Shown here piece by piece: positions 21,844-30,289 of a DNA stretch of 35,291 nt (positions are counted from its first letter, which is position 1; every line of letters starts with the position of its first letter). Made by a program: the position numbers and the translations under genes. Source of the DNA: Clostridiaceae bacterium. Its GTDB lineage: Bacteria; Bacillota; Clostridia; Oscillospirales; Acutalibacteraceae. The stretch lies in contig JAEDEQ010000010.1 in NCBI GenBank assembly GCA_016293225.1, positions 1-35,291 of the forward strand, in the 5' to 3' direction. A model generated the notes under the pieces. It was not told the DNA's origin. It searched no databases and saw nothing but the letters and a program-made list of their open reading frames with translations.

Positions 21844-24834
21844 TTATTTTCTTTCGCCAAAGATTTCATTCCATTCCTTGGCAGTAACGGACTCAATCGG
21901 CGTAGGTTTTTCGGTCGGAGCAAAAACCTCCCTGTGAACATCATGCTTGTAATTATCCGGTGAAAAAACCTCCCTTTCGGGCAGATGCTGCCTGACTTCC
22001 GGAGCTTTCTGCGGTGAAAGCTCAACCGTTTCAATCGGACTGTTGTCAGCCTCCTGCGGTGCGGCAATTACTTCTTCAGGCTCGTCGCTGTATTCATAGA
22101 ATACGCTGTTGTCAACGTCAGTGTTAACGGGAGCATAGACAGGCTTCTTTGTTTTCTTCTTGCCGAACTTTTTCTTGAGCAGCCTGATTATCAATATAAG
22201 AAGTGTAAGTGCGGCAACAAAAGCCGAAATCATAATTCCCGCCATAAGGCCGACAGGCTGATATGAGAAGCTTATCTTATGGTTACCCTTGCTTACTCTT
22301 ATTCCGATAAGAGCGTCGCCGACTGCGATAATATCGCTCTTTGCAACCTCTTTACCGTCAAGAGTAATCGTCCAGCCTTTGTCGTAAGGAATGGAGGTAT
22401 AAAGCAGGCAGTCCTCCTCGGCGGAGAAGGTTCCGCTGATGTCGGTATCCTCAAACGAGGTGATGTTCATTGTGTTCTTTGCAAGCTTGTTATAGCCGCG
22501 TTCAAACACCTCGTCATCAATTCTGTAAACATAAAGCTTCAGGCTGCCGCTATCCTTTTCAAACGGAACGGTTACCGTAATGGTCTGGTTCTTTGCAACG
22601 GTTCCCACATCGAACAGGCAGTCAAAGCTTGTTGAGGAGGAGAAGGTTCCGCAGGGAGAATTTACGGTAATATCCTTTGATTCGCCGCCGTCAACATAGT
22701 AGTAAACGTAGTAATTTCCGGCTTCCTTTGCGGAAATGCTGAAGGTTGCGCTTGCGTCTGTATCTTTTTCGCTTTTGCTAAAGTGGAAGTCGTTTTGTTC
22801 AAGGCTTTCGGTGAACGGGTCAACATTTGTGTAGTTGATGGATTCAAACGGAACTTTAACAAAAACTTCGGCGTTTTCACCGGTTGCCTTTTTAAAGAAA
22901 TCGCCCTGAACTTCAAACGGATCGGGATTTGTAAGATCCAGCTGAATATTCCACTGCTCAACGGCGCTGTCAACACAGTAAGCAAGCGGAAGATAGTAGT
23001 TGTTCTGATATGCGGTGAACTTGTCAACGGACGAAAGCCTTTTGTAATACTTGCTGCCGAGAACATCGGGCGTAGTATTGTTAACAACATATTTGAGAGC
23101 GTGCATCATGTTGTATACGGGCGTCTGCGCGTCATAGTTGTAGCTGTTGATGCGGTTGCTCATAAGGCCGAGATGATCCTCAAGCTTTGCAAGCTTTTCA
23201 TATGCCATTGACGAGAAAACGGAAACGCCGTTATATCCGAACCAGCAGTTATCCATTCTTGTTCTGAGATAAGTCAGCTCCATTCGATAGAACTTGTCCT
23301 TTTCACCCGAGTCAATGGTATCCTTGACTTTTCTGAAGTCATCATAGTCATCTTCATATGAAGCTCTTGTTATCGAATTCGGGAAAGAGCCGGTGTCGCA
23401 GATTATTACCTCGCTGCAAACGCAGATGCAAAGCAAAACGGCAAGCGAGCCGACATAAAAGCGCTTGTCCTTTAAAACCGTCAGCAGCAGTACATATAAA
23501 ACAATGAATATCAGTGTGATATAAACCGTACCGGTGCCGACATTCTTTGACTTGACTTTTTCAACAACGGCAACAAAAAGCACAAGCAGCGCTCCGACAA
23601 GACCGATTTGCCTTGACGAAATCTCATTAAGGCGCAAAAAGGTTTTGTATGCCATCACAAGCAGGATAAAGGAATACATGAACGAGAAACGGTAGGGAAG
23701 ATCATTCGGAAAATGCATTCCGTGCCAGACAAAGTTGAGAAAATTGAAATTAAAAGAAATGAAGAAAACCGTCAAAAGTCCGATTGTTGCAAATTTTTCC
23801 TTCTTTGAAATTGACTTGGTAAAGAAGAACAGAATTGCAAGGATTATTGTAATAATTCCGCAATAGACATTCGGCAGAACATCTTCTCCACTGCTTCTGA
23901 TAGTGGTTGTAAGACTGCCGAAATGGTTTGCAAAAAAGTCGAAGAACGTGAAGTAGGTCTTAATATCGCTCGGGAAGGAGCCTGAGGTTGCCGAGCAGTT
24001 TTGAAGAATTTTGTAGGTCGGGATAAGAGCAAAGGCCATGAGGCCGGCCGCAAGGAGAGACGCGAGAGCAAAAAGCACGCCGCCGTGGAAGAAACGGCTG
24101 TTGCGCAGCTTTCTGTAAAGTCCTTTGGGATGCTTCTTTTGGTATTCGGCGCTTATAACCTTGCTGTTTGTGGGGTTGATAAAGCTGTAATAAAAGAAGT
24201 AGATAACGGAAAAAAGGCAAAGCATATATGACATATAGTAGTTTGAAAACAGGGAGAGCGCAAGCGCGCCTGTATACAAGCCAATCTTTCCGTGGTCAAG
24301 TATTCTTTCAATGCCGAGCAGAATAAGCGGAAGAAGAACCATTGCATCAAGCCACATGATGTTCCAGTAATACGCCAGCATGTATGCGCAGAAAGAATAA
24401 AGGATTCCGAACGCAACGGTTGCGGGCGACTGATTGTGCAGTGACTTTTTAATGTAATAGGCAAACGTTGCCGAAGAAAGGGCGGCTTTAATCAGCACCA
24501 TGGCGGCAATGGCTTCCGGAACATGAGAATGTCCGAAGAAAACAACTATTGCGCCGATGGGGCTTGAAAGATAGTTGAAATAGTTTCCGAGAAAACAGCT
24601 GCCCAAACCGCTCACCCATGAATAGGAAAGAGATGAACCGCTGAAAATTCTGTCATACAATTCGCTGAACAGCGGACCGTACTGATGATAGAGATCCATT
24701 CTCAGAACCGTATTGTCTCCGAACGGGAAAACCTGGGTGCAGATGTAAACAATAAGCATCAGTCCTGCGGTTGCGCCGAAAGAGATAAAAAGATAACGGT
24801 TGTCAAAAAAGAAATTGTTTTTCTTCTTACTCAT
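21844..24834 (-). CDS. YfhO family membrane protein
   Basis: Large polytopic membrane protein (996 aa) of the YfhO family (PF09586). Characterised relatives modify wall polymers: Bacillus YfhO and Listeria GtlB are lipid-linked-sugar glycosyltransferases for teichoic acids. Seen: N-terminal NNFFFDNRYLFISFGATAGL; the catalytic-type loop RMDLYHQYGPLFSELYDRIF followed by SGSSLSYSWVSGLGSCF with the family's conserved DLYHQY; about a dozen membrane segments to residue ~490; a large extracytoplasmic domain (about 500-865); a last membrane segment near 870-890; and a charged, Pro/Glu-rich cytoplasmic tail. The ATG at 24834 (MSKKKNN) has AGAAGG upstream; an in-frame start 10 codons earlier is less likely. 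Which polymer it glycosylates is unknown. Confidence 0.92.
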   Translation of the reverse strand: MSKKKNNFFFDNRYLFISFGATAGLMLIVYICTQVFPFGDNTVLRMDLYHQYGPLFSELYDRIFSGSSLSYSWVSGLGSCFLGNYFNYLSSPIGAIVVFFGHSHVPEAIAAMVLIKAALSSATFAYYIKKSLHNQSPATVAFGILYSFCAYMLAYYWNIMWLDAMVLLPLILLGIERILDHGKIGLYTGALALSLFSNYYMSYMLCLFSVIYFFYYSFINPTNSKVISAEYQKKHPKGLYRKLRNSRFFHGGVLFALASLLAAGLMAFALIPTYKILQNCSATSGSFPSDIKTYFTFFDFFANHFGSLTTTIRSSGEDVLPNVYCGIITIILAILFFFTKSISKKEKFATIGLLTVFFISFNFNFLNFVWHGMHFPNDLPYRFSFMYSFILLVMAYKTFLRLNEISSRQIGLVGALLVLFVAVVEKVKSKNVGTGTVYITLIFIVLYVLLLTVLKDKRFYVGSLAVLLCICVCSEVIICDTGSFPNSITRASYEDDYDDFRKVKDTIDSGEKDKFYRMELTYLRTRMDNCWFGYNGVSVFSSMAYEKLAKLEDHLGLMSNRINSYNYDAQTPVYNMMHALKYVVNNTTPDVLGSKYYKRLSSVDKFTAYQNNYYLPLAYCVDSAVEQWNIQLDLTNPDPFEVQGDFFKKATGENAEVFVKVPFESINYTNVDPFTESLEQNDFHFSKSEKDTDASATFSISAKEAGNYYVYYYVDGGESKDITVNSPCGTFSSSTSFDCLFDVGTVAKNQTITVTVPFEKDSGSLKLYVYRIDDEVFERGYNKLAKNTMNITSFEDTDISGTFSAEEDCLLYTSIPYDKGWTITLDGKEVAKSDIIAVGDALIGIRVSKGNHKISFSYQPVGLMAGIMISAFVAALTLLILIIRLLKKKFGKKKTKKPVYAPVNTDVDNSVFYEYSDEPEEVIAAPQEADNSPIETVELSPQKAPEVRQHLPEREVFSPDNYKHDVHREVFAPTEKPTPIESVTAKEWNEIFGERK

Positions 24835-24867
24835 TATTAGCCTTCTTTCCGAGTATTTGAGCAACCG

Positions 24868-24899
24868 CCGGCCTATTGAGGGGCGCAGAGCCCGGCCGG
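24868..24899 (-). promoter_or_regulatory. Bulged hairpin in the YfhO leader
   Basis: CCGGCC (24868-24873) pairs with GGCCGG (24894-24899), and an inner GGGC-GCAGA-GCCC (24881-24893) stacks directly on it, leaving a 7-nt one-sided bulge. It lies within the predicted 80-nt leader of the minus-strand YfhO gene. No known riboswitch class is recognised. Confidence 0.4.
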
Positions 24900-24920
24900 T
24901 AATTGCCTTGAGTCTTCTAC

Positions 24921-24949
24921 ATAATACTATATTTTTTTCAATAGTTCAA
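24921..24949 (-). promoter_or_regulatory. SigA promoter of the YfhO gene
   Basis: Minus strand: TTGAAC (24949-24944), 17-nt spacer, TATTAT (24926-24921). Confidence 0.55.
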
Positions 24950-24972
24950 GAAGTTTATTAAAAATCAGTCTT

Positions 24973-24991
24973 GTCCGTTCTAAGAAAGGAC
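24973..24991 (+). promoter_or_regulatory. 19-bp dyad upstream of spoIIIAA
   Basis: GTCCGTTCTAAGAAAGGAC is a dyad centred on 24982 with 8 of 9 arm positions matched. It lies about 43 nt before the spoIIIAA start. spoIIIA operons are known to be SigE-dependent. A weak SigE-like pair (GGTAATT at 24898-24904 and CATAATAC at 24920-24927) lies upstream, but I do not consider it proven. Confidence 0.35.
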
Positions 24992-25033
24992 TTGTACACA
25001 TATCTATTAGCAAACCGAAAAGGAGGGTGAAAA

Positions 25034-26035
25034 ATGGAAAGGTTTGATTCGGCAACGGCCTTTATCTCGGAAAGACTGAAAAAAGCGCTTCTTGCGGTTG
25101 ACCCTGCGGTAAAGGAGCGAACGACCGAGATACGTCTCAGGAGCGAAAAGGCGGTGGTTTTATCCGTTTCGGGAAAAAGCATTATGCTTTCTGCGGATTC
25201 AAAATTGACCGCAAGCCCCGAAAATGCTCTCATTTGCAAAAAAGAGGAACTGCTTGACTCCTTCAATCGCCTTTGCGAGTTTTCGGCACATTCGTTTCAA
25301 AACAGCATTTCAAGCGGCTTTATTACAACGCGGGGCGGCCACAGAGTAGGTCTTACCGGCACCGCTGTCTGCTCGGCTGACGGCTCTGTTACAACAATAC
25401 GCGATGTTTCTTCGCTGAATGTCAGGGTCGCGCGCGAGGTTAAAGGCTGCGCCGATGATATTATAAAGCGATTACGTCTAAATAATCTCGGCGGATTAAT
25501 CATTGCAGGGCCGCCCTCGAGCGGAAAAACAACGGTGCTGCGCGATCTTATCCGCCGGCTTTCCGGTTTTGAAAACCCGGAAAGTCTCAAAGTCTGCGCC
25601 ATTGATGAGCGCGGCGAGCTTGCGGCAATGAAAAACGGTGTGGCTCAGAACGATGTCGGCATAAATACCGATGTGCTTACGGGCTATCCGAAATCCTGCG
25701 CCATACTCACGGCTGTTAAAACAATGTCACCGCAGGTCATAGCCTGCGATGAGGTTGCGGCGGAAAGCGAGCTTGAGGCCATTGCCCAAGGCGCCAACAG
25801 CGGAATAACTTTCATTGTTACCGTTCATGCGTCCGGCTTTGACGAGCTGATAAGACGCAGGCAGGTTGAAAGACTCATTGATATCGGCTGCTTTGAAACC
25901 GTTGTCATGCTCAAGGGCGGAAGTTTGCCGGGAAAAATTGAAAATGTTTATGAAGTCGGTGAGATCAAAGATGAAATATACAGGAGGCGTTTTGGTCTGG
26001 CTTGCCGCGGCGGTCTTCGGGACGGTGCTTGCTGA
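25034..26035 (+). CDS. spoIIIAA: Stage III sporulation protein AA (ATPase)
   Basis: Mother-cell ATPase of the SpoIIIA-SpoIIQ channel (feeding tube), related to secretion ATPases of type II/IV systems. Seen: 333 residues; the N-terminal conserved ISSGFITTRGGHRVGLTGTA; RDVSSLNVRVAREVKGCADD; Walker A GPPSSGKTT near residues 159-167; IDERGELAA; Walker B region QVIACDEV; and VTVHASGFDELIRR. SD AGGAGGG (25020-25026) precedes the ATG. The 3' end overlaps spoIIIAB by 65 nt, giving a short Arg-rich C-terminal extension (EIYRRRFGLACRGGLRDGAC). Confidence 0.97.
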   Translation: MERFDSATAFISERLKKALLAVDPAVKERTTEIRLRSEKAVVLSVSGKSIMLSADSKLTASPENALICKKEELLDSFNRLCEFSAHSFQNSISSGFITTRGGHRVGLTGTAVCSADGSVTTIRDVSSLNVRVAREVKGCADDIIKRLRLNNLGGLIIAGPPSSGKTTVLRDLIRRLSGFENPESLKVCAIDERGELAAMKNGVAQNDVGINTDVLTGYPKSCAILTAVKTMSPQVIACDEVAAESELEAIAQGANSGITFIVTVHASGFDELIRRRQVERLIDIGCFETVVMLKGGSLPGKIENVYEVGEIKDEIYRRRFGLACRGGLRDGAC

Positions 26036-26474
26036 GCGCTTTTCAAAGCGGCAAAAAGCTCTTGAGGAGCTGCTGTCCTTTTTTCGCCTGATTAAGCTTG
26101 AGGTAACTCATTATCTGCTCCCTTTTTCCGAAGCGATAGTAAAAATTTCGGACAGCTCGGCAATACGCAGTCTCAGCTTCATCTCCGAGTGCGCCGAAAA
26201 ACTGCAAAGCGGCGAGGATTTTCCGACAGCCTGGGAGAAAAGCCTTGAGCAAAAGCCTCCGTGCGTCGGAAAAGACGAGCTGAAGCTTCTTTTGCGCTTC
26301 GGAAGAACCGCGTGTACCTGCGATATAAACGGTGTTGAAGAAATTCTTGTCTACTACGGCGAACGTTTTTCGTCTGCCTTGTCCGAAGCTGTTTGCGCAA
26401 AAAATAAATACGCAAGACTGTGCATGTTTTCCGGCGTTTTTGCCGGCGGAATAATATTTATAATTTTAATTTAA
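25971..26474 (+). CDS. spoIIIAB: Stage III sporulation protein AB
   Basis: Membrane component of the SpoIIIA channel, resembling type II secretion GspF-type proteins. Seen: N-terminal membrane segment (VLVWLAAAVFGTVLAERF) and C-terminal one (SGVFAGGIIFIILI), with a helical domain carrying the family's ALEELLSFFRLIKLEVTHYL then LPFSEAI, and LLRFGRTACTCDINGVEEIL. Starting at the ATG at 25971 gives 167 residues, the usual size. In-frame ATGs further upstream lie deep inside spoIIIAA and would add non-homologous sequence. GGTGAG (25959-25964) may serve as SD. Confidence 0.93.
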   Translation: MKYTGGVLVWLAAAVFGTVLAERFSKRQKALEELLSFFRLIKLEVTHYLLPFSEAIVKISDSSAIRSLSFISECAEKLQSGEDFPTAWEKSLEQKPPCVGKDELKLLLRFGRTACTCDINGVEEILVYYGERFSSALSEAVCAKNKYARLCMFSGVFAGGIIFIILI

Positions 26475-26487
26475 GAGTGAGGAAAAA

Positions 26488-26682
26488 ATGAAGATCGACT
26501 TGATTTTTAAGATCGCGGCAATCGGCATAATAGTCTCAATTCTTAATCAGATTCTTTCAAGAGCCGAAAAAAGCGAATACGCAACGCTTACAACATTGAT
26601 GGGAATAATAATAGTTCTGCTTATGCTCATTCCGGAGATTGGCGGTCTGTTTGAAAGTGTGAAAGAGCTGATCGAGTTTTGA
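26488..26682 (+). CDS. spoIIIAC: Stage III sporulation protein AC
   Basis: Small two-helix membrane subunit of the SpoIIIA channel, 64 residues. Seen: MKIDLIFKIAAIGIIVSILN, then a polar turn with SRAEKSEYATLTTL, and a second hydrophobic segment GIIIVLLMLIPEIGGLF. These are characteristic of the family. SD GTGAGG is present at 26477-26482, and the stop codon overlaps the TTG start of spoIIIAD. Confidence 0.96.
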   Translation: MKIDLIFKIAAIGIIVSILNQILSRAEKSEYATLTTLMGIIIVLLMLIPEIGGLFESVKELIEF

Positions 26683-27068
26683 GCCTGATATTTAAAATTG
26701 CCGTTCTTGCCGTTGCGTGCGCCGTTTTTTCCTCGCTCCTGCGTGAAAGCCGCCCGGAGTATGTTCTTCCGCTCCAGCTTTGCTTTGTTGTAATAATTGT
26801 TTCCTTTTTGATAAGCGCCGCGTCAAAAAGGCTCGGCGGTCTTTTTGACGACACCTTTTCGGACATTCTTGAAAAATCATATATTTCAGTGCTGCTCAAG
26901 GGCGCGGTGGTTAGCGCCGCCTGCACTGTCTGCGCCTCGCTCTGCCGCGAAAGCGGAAACAAAGCCCTTGCCGATACGGTTGAGCTTGCCGGAAGAATCA
27001 TGATAATCCTGTTTTGCGTTCCTCTTATAGAGTCCGTTGTTGAAACCGCACTTATGTATATAAAATGA
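26679..27068 (+). CDS. spoIIIAD: Stage III sporulation protein AD
   Basis: Membrane subunit of the SpoIIIA channel, 129 residues with about four hydrophobic segments. The start is TTG in a TTGA overlap with the stop of spoIIIAC, indicating translational coupling. Seen: IFKIAVLAVACAVFSSLLRE, SRPEYVLPLQLCFVVIIVSF, then the conserved SYISVLLKGAVVSAACTVCA with LCRESGNKALADTVELAGRI, all typical of SpoIIIAD. Confidence 0.95.
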   Translation: MSLIFKIAVLAVACAVFSSLLRESRPEYVLPLQLCFVVIIVSFLISAASKRLGGLFDDTFSDILEKSYISVLLKGAVVSAACTVCASLCRESGNKALADTVELAGRIMIILFCVPLIESVVETALMYIK

Positions 27069-28183
27069 TGAAAAAATACTTTTCCTTTATTGCGGTATGC
27101 GCCTTGCTTTTTGCTTTGGCGCTCACGGCATATGCCGAAACCGAAAGCGAAGACTACGGAAAAGCCTTTGAAAACGAGCTGTTTTCCGCCTTTGATTCGG
27201 AAACAAAGGCTGCCATGGAGCTTTTCGGAATTGAAAGCCTTGATGACGCCGGCGCTTTTGATTTTTCAATGGACAGTCTGACTGATTACTTTAAAACGAA
27301 CCTGAAAGAAAAGGCAAACGCTGCTTTAAGATTCTTTTTTGAGCTGTTGTCGGTGCTTATGGTTGTAAGTTTAATTGCCACCCTCGGCGAAAAAAACGAA
27401 CGCTCAAGTCTTGTCGGTCTTATCAGCGTCTGCGTGTTTTCCGTGCTTGTTGCGCAGAAAACCGCTTCGGTTCTTAACATTGCCGTAATGATGACTGACG
27501 CCGTGAACAAGCTTCTTGTTTCATATGTACCGGTTTATGCCGGAATAATTGCCGTGTCCGGAAACCCGGTAAGCGCAGCCGCCTATAATTCGCTGACGCT
27601 GCTTTTTGCCGAGGGTGTTTCACTGCTGACGGCAAAGCTGGTTGTTCCGTTCACCGGCGTAATACTGTGCCTTTCCATTGCTTTTTCAATGAACGGACAG
27701 GTAAACTGCAGCCGCTTTCTTTCGGCAGCCGGAAAATGCGCAAATTTTGTTCTCGGCAGTGCCGCCGCGTTTTTCACGGGGTTTCTGACTCTCAAAAGCA
27801 TTTTGTCTTCCGCTGCCGACAGCGCCGCCTCACGCGGAATACGTTTTATTGTAAGCGGTCTCATTCCCGTTGTCGGCAGCGCAATGAGCGAGGCATATTC
27901 GGCCTTTGCTTCAAGTATAAATTTAATAAAAGGCTCGGCTGCCGTAATTGGTATTGCCGCCGTGTTTGTCACCTGCTTTCCGGCAATAACCGAATTGTTT
28001 TTGTATTTTGCCGCGGTTTCGGTGCTGTCCTTTGCGTCGCAGCTTCTCGGACAAAACGAAATCAGCTCGCTGTTCAAAGGTTTTTCGCTTGCGCTGAAGA
28101 TTCTGCTGCTTGTTTCTGTTTACGGACTATTTATTTTTGTTATTTCAACGGGACTGATGCTGAGCGTCAAGGGGGTAAGCTGA
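27065..28183 (+). CDS. spoIIIAE: Stage III sporulation protein AE
   Basis: Largest polytopic subunit of the SpoIIIA channel, 372 residues. Seen: signal-peptide-like N-terminus (cleavage near LTAYAET), an extracytoplasmic acidic stretch, then about seven hydrophobic segments, with family blocks AVNKLLVSYVPVYAGIIAVS, then GNPVSAAAYNSLTLLFAEGV, and SRGIRFIVSGLIPVVGSAMS. The ATG at 27065 overlaps the spoIIIAD stop (ATGA); a second ATG follows directly at 27068. Confidence 0.96.
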   Translation: MMKKYFSFIAVCALLFALALTAYAETESEDYGKAFENELFSAFDSETKAAMELFGIESLDDAGAFDFSMDSLTDYFKTNLKEKANAALRFFFELLSVLMVVSLIATLGEKNERSSLVGLISVCVFSVLVAQKTASVLNIAVMMTDAVNKLLVSYVPVYAGIIAVSGNPVSAAAYNSLTLLFAEGVSLLTAKLVVPFTGVILCLSIAFSMNGQVNCSRFLSAAGKCANFVLGSAAAFFTGFLTLKSILSSAADSAASRGIRFIVSGLIPVVGSAMSEAYSAFASSINLIKGSAAVIGIAAVFVTCFPAITELFLYFAAVSVLSFASQLLGQNEISSLFKGFSLALKILLLVSVYGLFIFVISTGLMLSVKGVS

Positions 28184-28668
28184 TGGATGCTATAAAAAGC
28201 TGGACGGCGCTCATAGCGGCAACGGCAATAATCGGCGCTGTTTTTACCGCTCTTTTGCCACCCGGAAAAACAAAGGCGGCGTTTATTACCCTTGCAGGCG
28301 TTGTTATTGTCTGCGCCGTCATATCTCCCTTTGCTTCAAAGGACGAACTTGATTTCAATCTGCTTGAGGATATTCAAAGCTTTAAAGAGGTGGACGGAGA
28401 ATATCAGAAGCAGAGCGAAAACGCCGCAAAAAAGATTGCTCAGAGCGGCTATGAAGCGGCAGTGCGAAAGCGGCTTACCGAAATGAAATACAGCGTTGAA
28501 TCCGTTGACGTCACCTGCGACGGTAACTGCAAGGTGGAAAGGCTTAAAATTGTCATCAGCGGAAAAATCAATGAGAGTGAAATTAAAACTGCCGCGGAAA
28601 TTATATGCGGCGGCGTTTCTGAGATTGAGATTGTAAAAAAAGGAGAGCCGAATGAAAAACGACCTTAA
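28183..28668 (+). CDS. spoIIIAF: Stage III sporulation protein AF
   Basis: SpoIIIAF has two N-terminal membrane helices and a soluble ring-building-motif domain that helps assemble the channel. Seen: 161 residues; membrane segments TALIAATAIIGAVFTALLPP and FITLAGVVIVCAVISPF; then a soluble domain with AVRKRLTEMKYSVESVDVTC. The true start is the ATG at 28183, sharing one base with the spoIIIAE stop, with GGGGGT (28171-28176) as SD. The same frame is open much further upstream, but that part lies inside spoIIIAE. Confidence 0.93.
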   Translation: MDAIKSWTALIAATAIIGAVFTALLPPGKTKAAFITLAGVVIVCAVISPFASKDELDFNLLEDIQSFKEVDGEYQKQSENAAKKIAQSGYEAAVRKRLTEMKYSVESVDVTCDGNCKVERLKIVISGKINESEIKTAAEIICGGVSEIEIVKKGEPNEKRP

Positions 28669-29182
28669 AGAAAAGCTTTTGAAAAAGCTGAAAGAGGACA
28701 AAAGGGTTCTGATAATAATAGCCGTCGGTGTTCTCGGAATGGCGTTGATATTTTTGTCTGAGCTGAAACCCAACGCTAAAGACGTTCAAAATAAGCCGGT
28801 GAGCGAAACCCTTTCATATGAAGAAAGCATTGAGCTGAAGCTGAAAACGCTCATTGAAAGCATTGAGGGAGCAGGCAAGGCTCAGGTCATGGTGGTTTTT
28901 GATTCGTCAAAAGAGGAAGTGTTTGCAAAGGATACCGATGAGGACGTTGAAAAGAACGAAAAGGACGGCTCGCAAAAGACAAAAAGCAAATATATCATCA
29001 TTGAAAATGACGAAGGCGAAAACGGTCTTCTGACCAAGAGCGTCTATCCTCACGTCTGCGGCGTTGCAATCGTTTGCGACGGGGCGGGCGACAGCGTTAT
29101 TAAACAGCGCATTATTGAAACCGTCTGTGCGCTGTTTGATATAAATTCAACCAATATCAGTGTAGTCCGCAAAGCCGGATAA
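28652..29182 (+). CDS. spoIIIAG: Stage III sporulation protein AG
   Basis: SpoIIIAG forms the large ring of the channel between mother cell and forespore. Seen: 176 residues; a short cytoplasmic Lys-rich start; one membrane segment (VLIIIAVGVLGMALIFLS); the ring-building domain with ELKLKTLIESIEGAGKAQVM followed by VVF, an acidic variable insertion, and YPHVCGVAIVCDGAGDSVIK. SD AAAGGAG (28639-28645) lies inside the end of spoIIIAF, which it overlaps by 17 nt. Confidence 0.95.
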   Translation: MKNDLKEKLLKKLKEDKRVLIIIAVGVLGMALIFLSELKPNAKDVQNKPVSETLSYEESIELKLKTLIESIEGAGKAQVMVVFDSSKEEVFAKDTDEDVEKNEKDGSQKTKSKYIIIENDEGENGLLTKSVYPHVCGVAIVCDGAGDSVIKQRIIETVCALFDINSTNISVVRKAG

Positions 29183-29195
29183 GGAGGAAACACCC

Positions 29196-29765
29196 ATGAG
29201 TATGTTTGTAAAAAAGAAGCAAATCCTTGCCGCAACGCTAATAGTGGCTCTTGCCGCCGCCGTAACGGTTAATTGGTATTACTCAAAGCCGAAGAGCGAC
29301 GCCGCGGCAAAAACTTCAACAGTTGCCGAGGAGGAAACAAACAGGCAGAATCTCGGCGATTCGCTTTTGGTCGGTGCGAGCAATGTTACCGAGGACACGA
29401 CTGCGGTCACCTCAAACGCCGAATACTTCGCCTCGGCAAAGCTTGAGCAAAAGAATGTTAAAGACGAGATTGAAGAAAAAATTGAAAAGATTCTGAAAAG
29501 CGAGAACATTTCTGAAGATGAAAAAGCAAAGCTCGGAACTTTGCTTGAGCAGTTCAAAAGCACTCTGAAAGCGCAGACCGATTGCGAAGAAATGATAAAA
29601 GCCAAGGTTGGCGGCGAGTGCGTTGTAATAATTAACGGTGAAAAAGCGCAGGTAATTATTGAAAACGGAAAGTCAAACGACAGCACAATCCTGCAAATTA
29701 CTGAGATTATTGAAAATAATACTCCGGTTTCGCCCGAAAATTTGACAATAATTGAAGCAAAGTAG
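29196..29765 (+). CDS. spoIIIAH: Stage III sporulation protein AH
   Basis: SpoIIIAH binds the forespore protein SpoIIQ across the intermembrane space and has a secretin/EscJ-like ring domain. Seen: 189 residues; MSMFVKKKQILAATLIVALA anchor with the family's VNWYYS just after it; a Ser/Thr/Glu-rich linker; EYFASAKLEQKNVKDEIEEK with the conserved start of the ring domain; and TDCEEMIKAKVGGECVVIIN. SD AAGGAGG precedes the ATG. It is the last gene of the spoIIIA operon; a new vegetative promoter begins directly after its stop. Confidence 0.96.
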   Translation: MSMFVKKKQILAATLIVALAAAVTVNWYYSKPKSDAAAKTSTVAEEETNRQNLGDSLLVGASNVTEDTTAVTSNAEYFASAKLEQKNVKDEIEEKIEKILKSENISEDEKAKLGTLLEQFKSTLKAQTDCEEMIKAKVGGECVVIINGEKAQVIIENGKSNDSTILQITEIIENNTPVSPENLTIIEAK

Positions 29766-29793
29766 TTGCCTGTTTTAAAATTTGTGGTATAAT
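29766..29793 (+). promoter_or_regulatory. SigA promoter of the nusB-dxs housekeeping cluster
   Basis: TTGCCT (29766-29771), 16-nt spacer, perfect TATAAT (29788-29793) with an extended -10 TG (29785-29786). It starts one base after the spoIIIAH stop, allowing expression outside sporulation. Confidence 0.75.
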
Positions 29794-29808
29794 ATAAACT
29801 CAAATAAC

Positions 29809-29866
29809 GCAAAAATGTATATTTTTGCACCTTAAAGCCGCCGATAAATCTGCGGCTTGCAAAAAA
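29809..29866 (+). promoter_or_regulatory. Structured nusB leader with two alternative pairings
   Basis: Segment GCAAAAAT (29809-29816) pairs with ATTTTTGC (29821-29828). The same ATTTTTGC can instead pair with GCAAAAA (29859-29865), enclosing a second stem AAGCCGC (29835-29841) / GCGGCTT (29852-29858). The two states are mutually exclusive. No known leader class is recognised. Confidence 0.35.
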
Positions 29867-29884
29867 CACGGAAGGAAAAATAAT

Positions 29885-30289
29885 ATGACACGACACGAGG
29901 CAAGGGAAGTTGCGTTTATAATTACATTTGAAAAAAGCTTTCTCAGCAATCTGCCGCTGAGCGAGATAATTGAATGTGCGCAGGAGTCGGAGTTTTTTGA
30001 GGTCAATAACTATGTTCTGCGCACAACAAAGGGTATTTTTGAAAATCTTGAAGCCATTGATGAAACAATCGCCAGCAATCTTGTCGGCTGGTCGGCAAAG
30101 CGCATTTCACGCGTTGCGACCGCAATTATGAGAGTTGCGGTCTATGAGCTGCTTTTCAGCGAGGAAAAAATTCCCGTAGGCGTTGCCATCAATGAAGCGG
30201 TTGAAATTGCAAAAAAATATGCAACGGCCGCGGACGCGTCATATATTAACGGCGTTCTCGGCGCCATTGCAAAAAAGTCAGAAGCATAA
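29885..30289 (+). CDS. nusB: Transcription antitermination factor NusB
   Basis: NusB binds boxA RNA with NusE (S10) in rRNA antitermination complexes. Seen: 134 residues, all helical; TRHEAREVAFIITFEKSFLS; the conserved C-terminal half with WSAKRISRVATAIMRVAVYE followed by LLF, then IPVGVAINEAVEIAKKYATA and the terminal SYINGVLGAIAKK. The ATG at 29885 has GGAAGGA (29870-29876) at good spacing; an in-frame ATG 20 codons upstream gives a non-homologous Lys-rich extension. First gene of the housekeeping cluster. Confidence 0.95.
   Translation: MTRHEAREVAFIITFEKSFLSNLPLSEIIECAQESEFFEVNNYVLRTTKGIFENLEAIDETIASNLVGWSAKRISRVATAIMRVAVYELLFSEEKIPVGVAINEAVEIAKKYATAADASYINGVLGAIAKKSEA

Noticed and set aside
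28183..28668. Upstream extension of spoIIIAF to 27667
   Set aside because: The frame is open, but the added Cys/Arg-rich sequence is an out-of-frame reading of spoIIIAE; the ATG at 28183 has the SD and matches family length.
29279..29896. 205-codon frame antisense to spoIIIAH and the nusB leader
   Set aside because: Ser/Phe-rich shadow of a Glu/Lys-rich gene; it runs through the nusB promoter and has no recognisable family features.
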